From NCBI RefSeq assembly GCF_017254865.1, contig NZ_JAFKCV010000014.1:1-64000 (forward strand): a DNA stretch of 64,000 nucleotides, given 5' to 3'. Positions 39,961-48,897 of the stretch are shown here, piece by piece. The stretch's first letter is position 1. Each line of letters begins with the position of its first letter. This stretch comes from Bowmanella dokdonensis. GTDB taxonomy: Bacteria > Pseudomonadota > Gammaproteobacteria > Enterobacterales > Alteromonadaceae. Made by a program: the position numbers and the translations under genes. Below the pieces are notes generated by a model. It was not told where the DNA came from. It ran no database searches and saw nothing but the letters and a program-made list of their open reading frames with translations.

Positions 39961-42942
39961 ATGCACGTGCAACAATCTTTATTAAGTTCTCGAATTAGTC
40001 AGATACTCGCCATTGGCTTGTTAGTGCCAATGATTCAAGGCGTGGCTTATTCACAAACTCAGCTAAATGACGCCCAAGAGGATTCATTACAGAGTACGGA
40101 TGAAGAGCAGAGAGAAAAGGACGGGACAACTGAAGTCATAGAAGTTAAAGGTGTCAGACAAGTCGTCAGAAGTTCTATTAGCACAAAGCGCTACAGCAAC
40201 GCGATAGTTGATGCGATCACCGCCGAGGATATTGGAGATCTCCCCGCCCAGTCACTCAGTGAAGTAATGGAAACGATAACGGGGGCTGGCGGGCACAGAG
40301 GCAAAGGGGGAGGCTCTGAGATTGCATTACGCGGATTAGGTCCGTTTCTTGGTAACACCACTTTTAATGGCGGCCAAGCATCAAACGGCAGCGGTGACCG
40401 GTCAGTAAATTTTAGCCAGTTTCCATCAGAGGTGATTAATCAGGTTTCAGTTTACAAAACACAGCAGGCAAACCTGATTGAAGGGGGGATCTCGGGCACC
40501 ATTGATATTGGCACCGTCAAACCGCTCGATTACGGCAAGAGACTAATCCGTGGTGAAGTGAAGGGCAGCTATAACCCTTACGCAGACAAGATGGAGTTTG
40601 GGGATTCGGTAGGAAGCCGATTGACGCTTTCCTACATTGATCAGTATTCAAGCGAAAATCTGGGAGAAATTGGTCTTTCGATTGGTATACAGCGTAATGA
40701 TACCACTAACCCTCAGGACAGAGTTTATTCAAGCTCTACATGGTCCGCCTGTGACCAAACTGTTATGCCAGCGGCCCTCGGGGACCCCAACGATAGCGAT
40801 GGCAAACGTGGAAGGTTTGCTCGCTGTACAAACACGTCATTAACGCCGGGAAGTGAGAACAGCGACAACCCTTATTATTTGGTGCCGAATTCATTCGGAA
40901 TCAGACAGCAAGGTGAAAAGGATCAGCGAGATGCAGCATTTCTGGGACTTCAATGGAAACCGTCGGACCGGCTTACCATCAGCATGGATAGCCAACTATC
41001 GCTAAGAGAATATATTGAAGACAGACATGACCTGGCGTTCAGTGATGCGCGCAGAATAGGACCTGACAGGAAAGTGGCTGAAAACGGAGCACTTACCTAC
41101 TTTGAGGGAACCTCACAGTTATCTGCCGAAGGTGACTATTTCATCCGCAATGAGGATTATAAAGGCGGGAGATTTAACATCGCCTATAATGCCACCAACT
41201 ATCTCACCCTAAAGTTTGATCTGTCCTATTCAGATACGGTTCGAAATGACCTGCGTCGTCGTACCAGGCTGCGCTCTGATACATCCGATATATATGGTAA
41301 TGAGCTTCCCCAAAATGAAGACTTTCCTTCAACATGGGGAGGCAAAGTCTATTACACATGGGATTTTTCAAAAGGAACCGATGTACCCATTATTAACGTT
41401 GACCCAAGGTTCGATGTTACCAATCATGATCTGTTTAGTGATGACTTGAGGCTGTTAAGAGACGAAACAGAAAGTAACTATACCGTTTCCGCAGCCGCTT
41501 TTGATGCAAGCTACCTGGTAGGCGATAGTCCAATAAGCTCCATTGATGCCGGCATTCGGTTTGCTCGCTTAAGTTATGACGACTTTTTTACCAGAGTCGA
41601 ATACACGCAAAGTGACAGGGAAATCGATAGACAAGCAAATGAATCCTGCAGAACCGCCTTCCCTCAGCAAGATTTTCTCAGTGATGCATCCGGTGCCGCA
41701 ATCACCGAATTCGCTACTTTCGATAGTTTATGTTTATTCAATGCCTATGTGGGTGACGACGACCTGGTGGTGCCTGACGATGCCTTGCTTGACCCGGCAA
41801 ATGTCAATCTGACCGAAGAAACCTTTGCCGGCTATGCTATGGCAAGCTACAACACCTTGGTGGCTGACAAAGAGCTAAGAGGAAATTTTGGTGTCCGGGT
41901 AGTCAAGACGAAAGTTGAATCTACGGGATTAAGGACAGCTCTGGTAATGCAGCCCATAGGTGACTCTGGCGGATTTAATCTGGTCCCTGATGGTGAGAGT
42001 TACGAAAATGTTGTCTTTGAAAATGACTTTGTCGATGTATTGCCCAGCGTGAATCTCGTTTATTCACTGGCGGACGATGTACTCTTACGGGGTGCAATCT
42101 ATCGCGCCCTAGCCCGACCTGACCCAAGCGCGTTGGGGGCCGGTCGTAACTTTAGCACTAACTCCGACGAAAATGGATTTACCAATATAGAAGATGCCAT
42201 TGCAGGGGTGACCGCTGAAGGAAGTCCTTACATTGAACCTCTGAGGGCTTGGAACTACGACATTTCGTTGGAATGGTACCCGAATGAAGACTCCCTACTG
42301 AGTTTTGCAACCTACTACAAGGAGTTTGAGGGGGGCACTATTCCAGAGATCAGAAACGAAGTTTTCGAGATTGAAGGACAACAGGCGACGGTACCAGTGC
42401 AGCAGGACAAATCAACTGAAGATACCTCCAGCTTATTGGGCTTCGAGCTGTCTCTGGCCCATACATTTACCTGGTTGCCTGACCCGTTCAAGGGCCTGGG
42501 AGTTAAAGCCGGGTATAACTACGCAGATACTAACTATAAGACACAGGATATTTTATTAGGTGACCAGTACGATCCGGAAACCTCAACGGTTATAAAAGGT
42601 ATAATTGAGCCTGCCGGCCTATCAGGTTCAGCCAAGCATACGCTATCAGCTCAACTGTTTTATGCCATAGGTGATTTTGATATTCAGGCCATATACAACT
42701 ATCGCTCTGAATACTTCCAAGCTTTTCTTGGCGGTAACTCCCAGCTTCGGTATGTTCCAGACGTAAATACGGTCAACCTTAGGGCAAGCTACACCTACTC
42801 CAAAAGCCTGAAGTTCCAATTCGACGCAGTCAATATCACTGACGAACCCAGGGTTGACTATATGCCCGTAATGGGAAGCTTCAGGGATTACCAGGCTTTT
42901 GGCACAACTTATTACCTAAGTGCCAGATACACATACAGGTAG
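39961..42942 (+). CDS. TonB-dependent receptor 2 of the alginate locus
   Basis: A 993-residue outer-membrane receptor. The signal peptide (ILAIGLLVPMIQGVAYS) is followed by an acidic linker of about 40 residues, a TonB box-like TTEVIEVKGVRQ, plug motifs AEDIGDLPAQSLSEVMETITG and IALRGLGPFLGNTTFNGG, and a barrel ending TTYYLSARYTYR. The last residue is Arg rather than Phe, with aromatic residues just before it. It is divergent from the acetylesterase gene, with the operator region between them, so it probably imports alginate oligomers or an acetylated form. Ribosome-binding site GGGAG at 7-bp spacing. Confidence 0.88.
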   Translation: MHVQQSLLSSRISQILAIGLLVPMIQGVAYSQTQLNDAQEDSLQSTDEEQREKDGTTEVIEVKGVRQVVRSSISTKRYSNAIVDAITAEDIGDLPAQSLSEVMETITGAGGHRGKGGGSEIALRGLGPFLGNTTFNGGQASNGSGDRSVNFSQFPSEVINQVSVYKTQQANLIEGGISGTIDIGTVKPLDYGKRLIRGEVKGSYNPYADKMEFGDSVGSRLTLSYIDQYSSENLGEIGLSIGIQRNDTTNPQDRVYSSSTWSACDQTVMPAALGDPNDSDGKRGRFARCTNTSLTPGSENSDNPYYLVPNSFGIRQQGEKDQRDAAFLGLQWKPSDRLTISMDSQLSLREYIEDRHDLAFSDARRIGPDRKVAENGALTYFEGTSQLSAEGDYFIRNEDYKGGRFNIAYNATNYLTLKFDLSYSDTVRNDLRRRTRLRSDTSDIYGNELPQNEDFPSTWGGKVYYTWDFSKGTDVPIINVDPRFDVTNHDLFSDDLRLLRDETESNYTVSAAAFDASYLVGDSPISSIDAGIRFARLSYDDFFTRVEYTQSDREIDRQANESCRTAFPQQDFLSDASGAAITEFATFDSLCLFNAYVGDDDLVVPDDALLDPANVNLTEETFAGYAMASYNTLVADKELRGNFGVRVVKTKVESTGLRTALVMQPIGDSGGFNLVPDGESYENVVFENDFVDVLPSVNLVYSLADDVLLRGAIYRALARPDPSALGAGRNFSTNSDENGFTNIEDAIAGVTAEGSPYIEPLRAWNYDISLEWYPNEDSLLSFATYYKEFEGGTIPEIRNEVFEIEGQQATVPVQQDKSTEDTSSLLGFELSLAHTFTWLPDPFKGLGVKAGYNYADTNYKTQDILLGDQYDPETSTVIKGIIEPAGLSGSAKHTLSAQLFYAIGDFDIQAIYNYRSEYFQAFLGGNSQLRYVPDVNTVNLRASYTYSKSLKFQFDAVNITDEPRVDYMPVMGSFRDYQAFGTTYYLSARYTYR

Positions 42943-43412
42943 CCGGGCCGGAAAACTGACCCACTCATATTTGGTGATTGTTCTTTAAGGTCGACAACTA
43001 TTATTGAAGGACATTTCCACAAGTGACCTTACGCCGCAAGGAAGCGGCTTCATTTGTCGATAAGTAAATGCATAGCGCCACGTCGTGGGTAGTGACCGCA
43101 TTAACTGGAGTCAACGCCTAACAATTGGCAAGAACATACAAAGCAATGACTCCCTCCGTCAAGCGGCCCTGTTGAACAAATGGACTGAGCTCCTGCCTTA
43201 AACGTTAAGCAGCTCGGCAAGCAAATAGCAAAGATAGCCTTATCCGTGACCATTTTTTAAAAAATTGTGAGCTCAGCCCCTTCAGTGTTAGACACGATTA
43301 AGCAAAGCGTAGTAATTGGCAGTGGAATCCCACCAACTTGATGAAAGAGGCGTTGCAATGCAGGTTGTTGATCAAATCACTCTGACTGTTTAGGGTACTG
43401 GCCTGGCTTTTA
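42943..43412. other. Intergenic stretch between convergent TonB receptor 2 and eda
   Basis: About 470 bp. A short hairpin (GCCGC at 43033, GCGGC at 43044) could help end transcription of the receptor gene. No convincing gene or repeat was found; a 50-codon minus-strand frame near 43100-43260 has no support. Confidence 0.5.
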
Positions 43413-44030
43413 TCAGTTAAGCGCGTGATAACAAGCCGTGGTAATAGCCTTCCAGTTTCCCTGCTGTACCCACTTCGCGGGTGCGACCCAGGTTCCGCCT
43501 ACTGCAAACACATTGTTCAGTGACAGATAGTCCATCTTATTTTGCTGGTTTACTCCTCCGGTTGGACAAAACCGGATTGATTGGAACACCGAAGACAGAG
43601 CCGCCAGAAATGGGGCTCCCCCGGACAGGGAGGCAGGAAAAAGTTTCAGCTCAGCAAAGCCGTACTCAGAGGCCATCAGAATTTCACCGGTATTAGATAC
43701 CCCGGGTAATACGGGGACCCCGCAAGCGGCCAACTCACCAAGAAGCCGCTCTGACACCGCAGGTGTCACGATAAAATCTGAACCTGCGTCAATCGCCTGC
43801 TTCAGAATCTGGGCATCCGTCACAGTCCCGGCACCCACCTTAAGCTGGGGCACCTCTTTCTTTATAGCAGTCAACGCTGCCAGGGAAGCTTTGGTCCTCA
43901 ATACAACCTCAACCAGAGTGAGACCGGCCCCGGCCATGGCTTGAGCAATCTGAACGCCTTGTTCTGGCGAATCAGCTTGAATGATGGGTAATAATGTCTG
44001 TCCTGACATCAGTTCAGAAAAGCGAGTCAT
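43413..44030 (-). CDS. eda: KDPG aldolase
   Basis: A 205-residue class I aldolase that splits 2-keto-3-deoxy-6-phosphogluconate to pyruvate and glyceraldehyde-3-phosphate. Marks are Glu and Arg in VEVVLRT, GAGTVTD, the VTPAVS and PGVSNTGE loops, the Schiff-base Lys in AELKLFPAS and CPTGGV. Its VEVVLRT form separates it from the DgoA-type aldolase at 18581. It is the last gene of the alginate catabolic run, 50 bp behind kdgK, and completes the conversion of DEH-derived KDG. Confidence 0.93.
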   Translation of the reverse strand: MTRFSELMSGQTLLPIIQADSPEQGVQIAQAMAGAGLTLVEVVLRTKASLAALTAIKKEVPQLKVGAGTVTDAQILKQAIDAGSDFIVTPAVSERLLGELAACGVPVLPGVSNTGEILMASEYGFAELKLFPASLSGGAPFLAALSSVFQSIRFCPTGGVNQQNKMDYLSLNNVFAVGGTWVAPAKWVQQGNWKAITTACYHALN

Positions 44031-44080
44031 GTCTGAGTATCTCTTTAATTATTAGTGGATGCCGTGCTCTGCCATACCAG

Positions 44081-45013
44081 CTATATGCCTGCTTCAGACA
44101 TGGCCTGTTTGAACGCTGCCAATGGTGCAATGGCGCCGGGGTGTTGTATTACCGTTCCGGCGGCTTTAGCACCCAGTTGAACGGCTTCGGCGATGGTTCG
44201 TCCTGACAGGCGCGCACCCAGGTAAACACCATTGAAGGCATCGCCGGCTGAGGTGGTGTCAATGACATTAGTAACGGGGCTGATCTGATGGCTGAGTCGT
44301 TCTGTGCCAGCCAGCGTGACAACGGATTTTGGCCCGTCCTTCACTACGATTTCTTCCAGATCATATTGCTGACAAAAACCAACAGCCTCCTGCGCAGATT
44401 CGATGCCGTAAAGGACGGTCAGATCCTCCACGCCGGGTAAGGCGATATCGCTTAAGTGAAATGCCCTGTCGAACTGTTCAATTGCATCTTCTTTGTGTGC
44501 CCACAATTGCGACCGGTAATTTGGGTCAAAGACCAGTTTCACTCCCGCCTGCTTGAGAGATTCCAGTTTCTGCCAGAAGGCGTTGCGACTGTGTTTTTCA
44601 ATGATCGCGAGTGGAATTCCGGAGAAGAAGAACATATCTGCTGTCGCCAACTGGTCAACAACGCCATCACTGAGAAACTCAACCACCTTCCTTGCCGCAG
44701 AGTCATTGCGCCAATAAGTGAAGCGCCTTTCGCCCGCGTCATCTGTCTCAATGAGATACATGCCGGCTACTTTGCTTGGATGTCGAAACACAAGCTGAGT
44801 GTCTAAGTTTTCACTTTTAAAGCGGGTGAGCATTTTTTCGCTGAGCCGGTCACTGCCAATCGCTGTGACCATCGACACTGTTATCTTTGGAAAACAGCGC
44901 TTCAAATAGACCGCTGAGTTGTATACATCGCCGGCAAAGGACTGCGCCATTGTCGCGTCATCCAGTTCCCGCAGTTCAACCAAGCACTCACCCAGAAAAT
45001 ATATCTTTGCCAT
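44081..45013 (-). CDS. kdgK: 2-dehydro-3-deoxygluconokinase
   Basis: A 310-residue PfkB-family sugar kinase. The N-terminal FLGECLVELRE is typical of KdgK, the substrate loop SFAGDVYNSAVYLKR follows, and the C-terminal ATP/anion-hole motif DTTSAGDAFNGVY carries the catalytic Asp. It phosphorylates KDG made by the DEH reductase. The gene starts 4 bp after the transporter stop and is followed by eda, so the three are one operon. Confidence 0.93.
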   Translation of the reverse strand: MAKIYFLGECLVELRELDDATMAQSFAGDVYNSAVYLKRCFPKITVSMVTAIGSDRLSEKMLTRFKSENLDTQLVFRHPSKVAGMYLIETDDAGERRFTYWRNDSAARKVVEFLSDGVVDQLATADMFFFSGIPLAIIEKHSRNAFWQKLESLKQAGVKLVFDPNYRSQLWAHKEDAIEQFDRAFHLSDIALPGVEDLTVLYGIESAQEAVGFCQQYDLEEIVVKDGPKSVVTLAGTERLSHQISPVTNVIDTTSAGDAFNGVYLGARLSGRTIAEAVQLGAKAAGTVIQHPGAIAPLAAFKQAMSEAGI

Positions 45014-45017
45014 GCTC

Positions 45018-46331
45018 TTACCCGGCTTTCTTTAAAGGTTCGATGGTGGGTATCAAAATCCACACAGCTGCCACCGCCGTTATCGCCAGAGACGCGCCGA
45101 TAACAAATGCCGGTGTGTAGTTTCCATCAGCTGTGAGAAATGGCACCAGAGAGGTCAGACCGACGGCCCCGAGTTTGGCAGCCATACCGGAGAACCCTGC
45201 CAAAGTACCAACGGCCCTCTTGCTGTAGAGATCGCTGGGAAGGGTTTGCACATTGCCAATAGCCGTTTGGAAACCAAACAGGATGACCGCCATGATCAGC
45301 ACGGCCGTTACGGGTTCACCCGGGTCTGCCATGGCTAAGAGGGAGGGCAACATGATCAGACAGCCCAGGGTGATTGCCAGCTTACGGGTTTTATCCGCAC
45401 TCCAACCCGCCTTCAGCCGGTTCTGTGCGAATAGGCCACCAAACCAGGCACCGAGCATTGCTCCCACATAAGGCACCCAGCCATAAAGGCCGATGGACTG
45501 CACATCCATGCCGTAGACTTCGTTCAGGTAAATTGGGATCCAAAAAACAAACAGCCACCAAATCGGATCAATGGCTGCCGAGGCGATAATAACCCCCCAA
45601 CTTTCTTTGCGGGATAACAGTTCAGCGGTACTGGGGTTATAGTCATCTTCTTCCGATTGCGTTGCCTTCTCCGGTGTCAACACCCGCTTTTGGCCGGTAA
45701 GGATATACTCCCGTTCCTCTTCTGTAATCCAGGCGTGCATAGCCGGCGGAGCCTTGACCAGAACTAACCAGGGGATCAGCCAGAGAAAACCCACCAGACC
45801 GACAATCACAAAGACCATTTGCCAACTGAAGTACAGGGTCAGAAATGCGATTAACGGGATAGAGATAATGCCACCGATTGCAGCGCCCGAGTTGAAGATT
45901 CCTTGTGCTAACGCACGTTCCTTAACCGGAAACCATTCTGCATTGCCCTTGGTGGCACCTGGCCAGTTGCCCGCTTCAGCTACCCCGAGTATGGCTCTGA
46001 AAATACTGAAGCTAAGTACACCCTGAGCAAACGCATGCGCAATAGTTGCCAGTGACCAGACGCCTATGGACAGGACGAATCCAATACGTGTGCCCACCCA
46101 GTCAAATATTTTTCCGAAAATTGCCTGACCAAAGGCATAGGCGAAGACGAAGACAACGGAGATGTTGGCATATATCTGCTTGCGTTCCATTGCCGATTTA
46201 TCTGGGAACAAGTCCTCAACAATATCCGGCCAGAGGACGCTGAGCGATTGTCGATCGATGTAGTTGATGATGGTCGCCAGGGCGATTAATGCAATGACCC
46301 ACCAGCGTAAGCCTTTCAGTTTCATACTCAT
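45018..46331 (-). CDS. MFS transporter of the hexuronate (ExuT-like) type
   Basis: A 437-residue major-facilitator transporter with 12 hydrophobic helices and the ACS-family N-terminal signature ATIINYIDRQSLSVLWP. The loop FDWVGTRIG after helix 2 and AEAGNWPGATKG in helix 4 resemble ExuT/DgoT-like anion carriers. Between kdgF and kdgK its cargo is most likely unsaturated uronate or DEH released by the periplasmic oligoalginate lyase. The start overlaps the kdgF stop by ATGA at 46331; a second ATG at 46325 has AAGGA at 6-bp spacing and could be the real start. Confidence 0.88.
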   Translation of the reverse strand: MSMKLKGLRWWVIALIALATIINYIDRQSLSVLWPDIVEDLFPDKSAMERKQIYANISVVFVFAYAFGQAIFGKIFDWVGTRIGFVLSIGVWSLATIAHAFAQGVLSFSIFRAILGVAEAGNWPGATKGNAEWFPVKERALAQGIFNSGAAIGGIISIPLIAFLTLYFSWQMVFVIVGLVGFLWLIPWLVLVKAPPAMHAWITEEEREYILTGQKRVLTPEKATQSEEDDYNPSTAELLSRKESWGVIIASAAIDPIWWLFVFWIPIYLNEVYGMDVQSIGLYGWVPYVGAMLGAWFGGLFAQNRLKAGWSADKTRKLAITLGCLIMLPSLLAMADPGEPVTAVLIMAVILFGFQTAIGNVQTLPSDLYSKRAVGTLAGFSGMAAKLGAVGLTSLVPFLTADGNYTPAFVIGASLAITAVAAVWILIPTIEPLKKAG

Positions 46332-46672
46332 TCCTTAAGAAAGTCTTCTCTGGCGGGACTGAACGTATCGATCAGAATACCTCCGGTGGGACAAACTGCA
46401 CCGTGCTCCACATGCGGTGGAATTAAGCAGCTGTCGCCGGGCTTCAGTACTTTGATCTCACCACCTATATTGAAGTGGAACTCTCCGGCTTCCACATAAG
46501 TCACCTGGGAATGACGATGCTTGTGCACATAACCTTCTGCCCCCTTGGCAAACCAAACCTTGACCATCATCAGTTCATGGTTATAGCCCAGCACTTGGCG
46601 CTTCAGACCACCACCAAGATCTTCAATTTCAGTTTCATCGCCAAACAGGAAAGGTGTACTTTGCTTACTCAT
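46328..46672 (-). CDS. kdgF: KdgF cupin for uronate linearisation
   Basis: A 114-residue single-domain cupin. The metal ligands lie in VHKHRHSQVTYVEAGEFHF and in the second motif PPHVEHGAV. KdgF proteins speed opening of 4,5-unsaturated uronate monomers to 4-deoxy-5-hexoseulose uronate (DEH), which fits its place between the PL17 exolyase and the transporter. It starts 11 bp after the PL17 stop with AGGAGT at good spacing and overlaps the transporter gene by 4 bp. Confidence 0.9.
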   Translation of the reverse strand: MSKQSTPFLFGDETEIEDLGGGLKRQVLGYNHELMMVKVWFAKGAEGYVHKHRHSQVTYVEAGEFHFNIGGEIKVLKPGDSCLIPPHVEHGAVCPTGGILIDTFSPAREDFLKE

Positions 46673-46683
46673 ATGACTTACTC

Positions 46684-48891
46684 CTAAAGATCATTCAGTG
46701 CATAAACAGCCAGTCGGCCGGCAATGGAAAAGGGCTTGCCTTGATATTGAAAATCTCGCTTGATCGCCCCCTCTGCTGACTGGTTCACCGCAACCAGGTA
46801 GTGCATGCCCGCAATGGAGATTTTTACCAGCGCCAAATCATCCTGTCCGGTATAAGCAAGTTCGGTAAGCTTGCTCTGAGCGTCCAAGGTGTATTCTTTA
46901 CGGGGGTTATATTCGCCGTGAGGTTCCAGTATAGAAACAAACTGATGCTGCTTTTTGTTCTTTACCCTGCGGATAAAGGCCTGCTCATTGCGCAGGTTAA
47001 AGTTCGGATCGTTGGCGCCTATCTGGGTAAAGAGGTATTCTTCGTCGCCCTTTACCAAACTGGTGAGGGTGTAAAACCGGCCGTTGTCGTTCAGCCAGGA
47101 AACTTTTGCCAGTCCGGGCTCTGGTTGACCACAACCTTTCAGCCAGAGATGTTGATAGCCGTTTTCAGAGCCCAGGACCGAAAGCTGTTTTGTGTTTACC
47201 GACAGCTCAAAGTTCGTATCGATGAGCTGGCCCAGGTAGTGCAATGGAAGGTCCAATTGATGCGCACCTGATGCGCCGACATCGAATACATCCAGTACTA
47301 TGGTCTTTTCAAGCTCTACCAGGTTAATCAGAGCAAGGGTGCGTTCAAGCTTAACTCCCGGGTAAGCGGTGTGAATTTCCCCACTGGCGACTGCGCCAAA
47401 TTGGTTGGTTTCAAAGTAATTGAGTGTGGGCGCGTTTTGATTGCCCACCTCGACATCGCCGTCGAAGTGGCTGGTTTCATCCACCACCAAGGTATTATGG
47501 GCAACGGTTTGCTTGGCGTAGCTTTCGTTTTCGGGTAAGTAGCGGCCACCATATTTAGCTTCAACATTGAGAAAACGCGCCGCACCATAGTCGGAGACGA
47601 TTTCATTCCCCTGGTCATAATATTGCCAGGTAAGCTTGTCAAAGTGGCCGTGCCCCAGGCCCTGGGCAGCGGGTTTAAACAGCAGGGCCTGATGGCCGCC
47701 CAACTCACTGCGCATGACCACCAGCGCTCCCTGCTTGCCGTCGCTGCCATCACCGAACGCAAGTGAATTGAACTGGTAAGGTTCGGCAAGCCCCTTGTCG
47801 AGGGCTTTCGCCACTTTCAGGCCTTCGCCGGAAAGAATGATCTGACCCTGCCGTTCGGCAATATCCAGGTAGCCTGGATCCTCGGTCAGGCTGTAGGCCA
47901 GTGCGACCCCATGGACCAGTTCGATGGTGTCTATCCCCTTACTCTTGATAGCATCGTTGATGGGGAAAAACAGACCGCCATAGCTCAACTGAATAGTGGT
48001 ATCTATGGCTTTTAATAAGACACCGTTTCGGTGCTGAAAGATCTTTCTTTGCGGCTCGTTATTGTCAATGGCCCGGGCAAAGGTTACGAACGGCATAAGC
48101 GCATAGCGCTGATAATAGGGTCCCTCGTTGTAATATCCCTGGGGAGAGAACAACTCATCCAATTGTCTAAGAAACCCCCCATTCCCTGACTTGTCCAGAT
48201 CGTAGAGGGCTTTCTCTACCCACTCAGGCTCATCCATCACATAGCCTGCCATACCTACCCCGGCAGTCGCCCAGGTACCGTGATTGTGGACCTTGTTGAA
48301 CGTGGATGGTTGTCCTTCTGACAAAAAAAGTGCAACAGGTCTGAGTAGCTCAGACTCTATCTTCTCAATGTCCTGCCCACTTAACGCATCGTAAACCAGG
48401 TCATAGGCCTGGATGGTATGCACCAACCAAACGGCTTCATTCAGGCTTTGCCAAAACAGCTTTCCGGGGTTTTGTGATCTGACTTTTCGTGCAGGATGGA
48501 GATCCAGGGTCGGATACAACTTTGCATAAGCCAGCAACATGTCACGGACATAGTGTGCATAGGCCTTATCCTGGCTTAGTTGATAAACAATGCCGGCGTT
48601 ATACATGAGCTGGTAATTTTTCTTATGGCGCTCGTGGGTATAGCCACCGCCACCGTCCTTGGGTACCGGCACTATGACAGGAAATGGCATCTGCTGGTCG
48701 ACCCTGGCTTTGAGAGCGTAATAAGCTGTGGTAAAGCTCCCAGGCTCGGTGACGGCATTGCGCATAGCAATAACATCGGTTTGTGTGATGACTAAATTAG
48801 GATGCATGGCCTGAACGTTGAATGACAACAACAGGGCAAAAGCAGTCAGAGTCAGCCATTTTGTTGTCAGCAGGAGCAATGGAACCTTCAT
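46684..48891 (-). CDS. PL17 oligoalginate lyase
   Basis: A 735-residue secreted exolyase of family PL17. After the signal peptide (LTAFALLLSFNVQA), an (alpha/alpha) toroid carries KVHNHGTWATAG (Asn/His charge neutralisers) and GYYNEGPYYQRYALMPF (catalytic Tyr), followed by a heparinase II/III-like beta-sheet domain with GLGHGHFDKLTWQYY and AHNTLVVDETSH. It releases unsaturated monouronate from alginate oligomers in the periplasm. Translation is probably coupled to the PL6 gene, whose stop lies 6 bp upstream and supplies the GAGG ribosome-binding site. Confidence 0.93.
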   Translation of the reverse strand: MKVPLLLLTTKWLTLTAFALLLSFNVQAMHPNLVITQTDVIAMRNAVTEPGSFTTAYYALKARVDQQMPFPVIVPVPKDGGGGYTHERHKKNYQLMYNAGIVYQLSQDKAYAHYVRDMLLAYAKLYPTLDLHPARKVRSQNPGKLFWQSLNEAVWLVHTIQAYDLVYDALSGQDIEKIESELLRPVALFLSEGQPSTFNKVHNHGTWATAGVGMAGYVMDEPEWVEKALYDLDKSGNGGFLRQLDELFSPQGYYNEGPYYQRYALMPFVTFARAIDNNEPQRKIFQHRNGVLLKAIDTTIQLSYGGLFFPINDAIKSKGIDTIELVHGVALAYSLTEDPGYLDIAERQGQIILSGEGLKVAKALDKGLAEPYQFNSLAFGDGSDGKQGALVVMRSELGGHQALLFKPAAQGLGHGHFDKLTWQYYDQGNEIVSDYGAARFLNVEAKYGGRYLPENESYAKQTVAHNTLVVDETSHFDGDVEVGNQNAPTLNYFETNQFGAVASGEIHTAYPGVKLERTLALINLVELEKTIVLDVFDVGASGAHQLDLPLHYLGQLIDTNFELSVNTKQLSVLGSENGYQHLWLKGCGQPEPGLAKVSWLNDNGRFYTLTSLVKGDEEYLFTQIGANDPNFNLRNEQAFIRRVKNKKQHQFVSILEPHGEYNPRKEYTLDAQSKLTELAYTGQDDLALVKISIAGMHYLVAVNQSAEGAIKRDFQYQGKPFSIAGRLAVYALNDL

Positions 48892-48897
48892 CGGGCT

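Noticed and set aside
43100-43260. A roughly 50-codon minus-strand frame between TonB receptor 2 and eda
   Set aside because: No ribosome-binding site, no motif, and cysteine-rich translation of random appearance.
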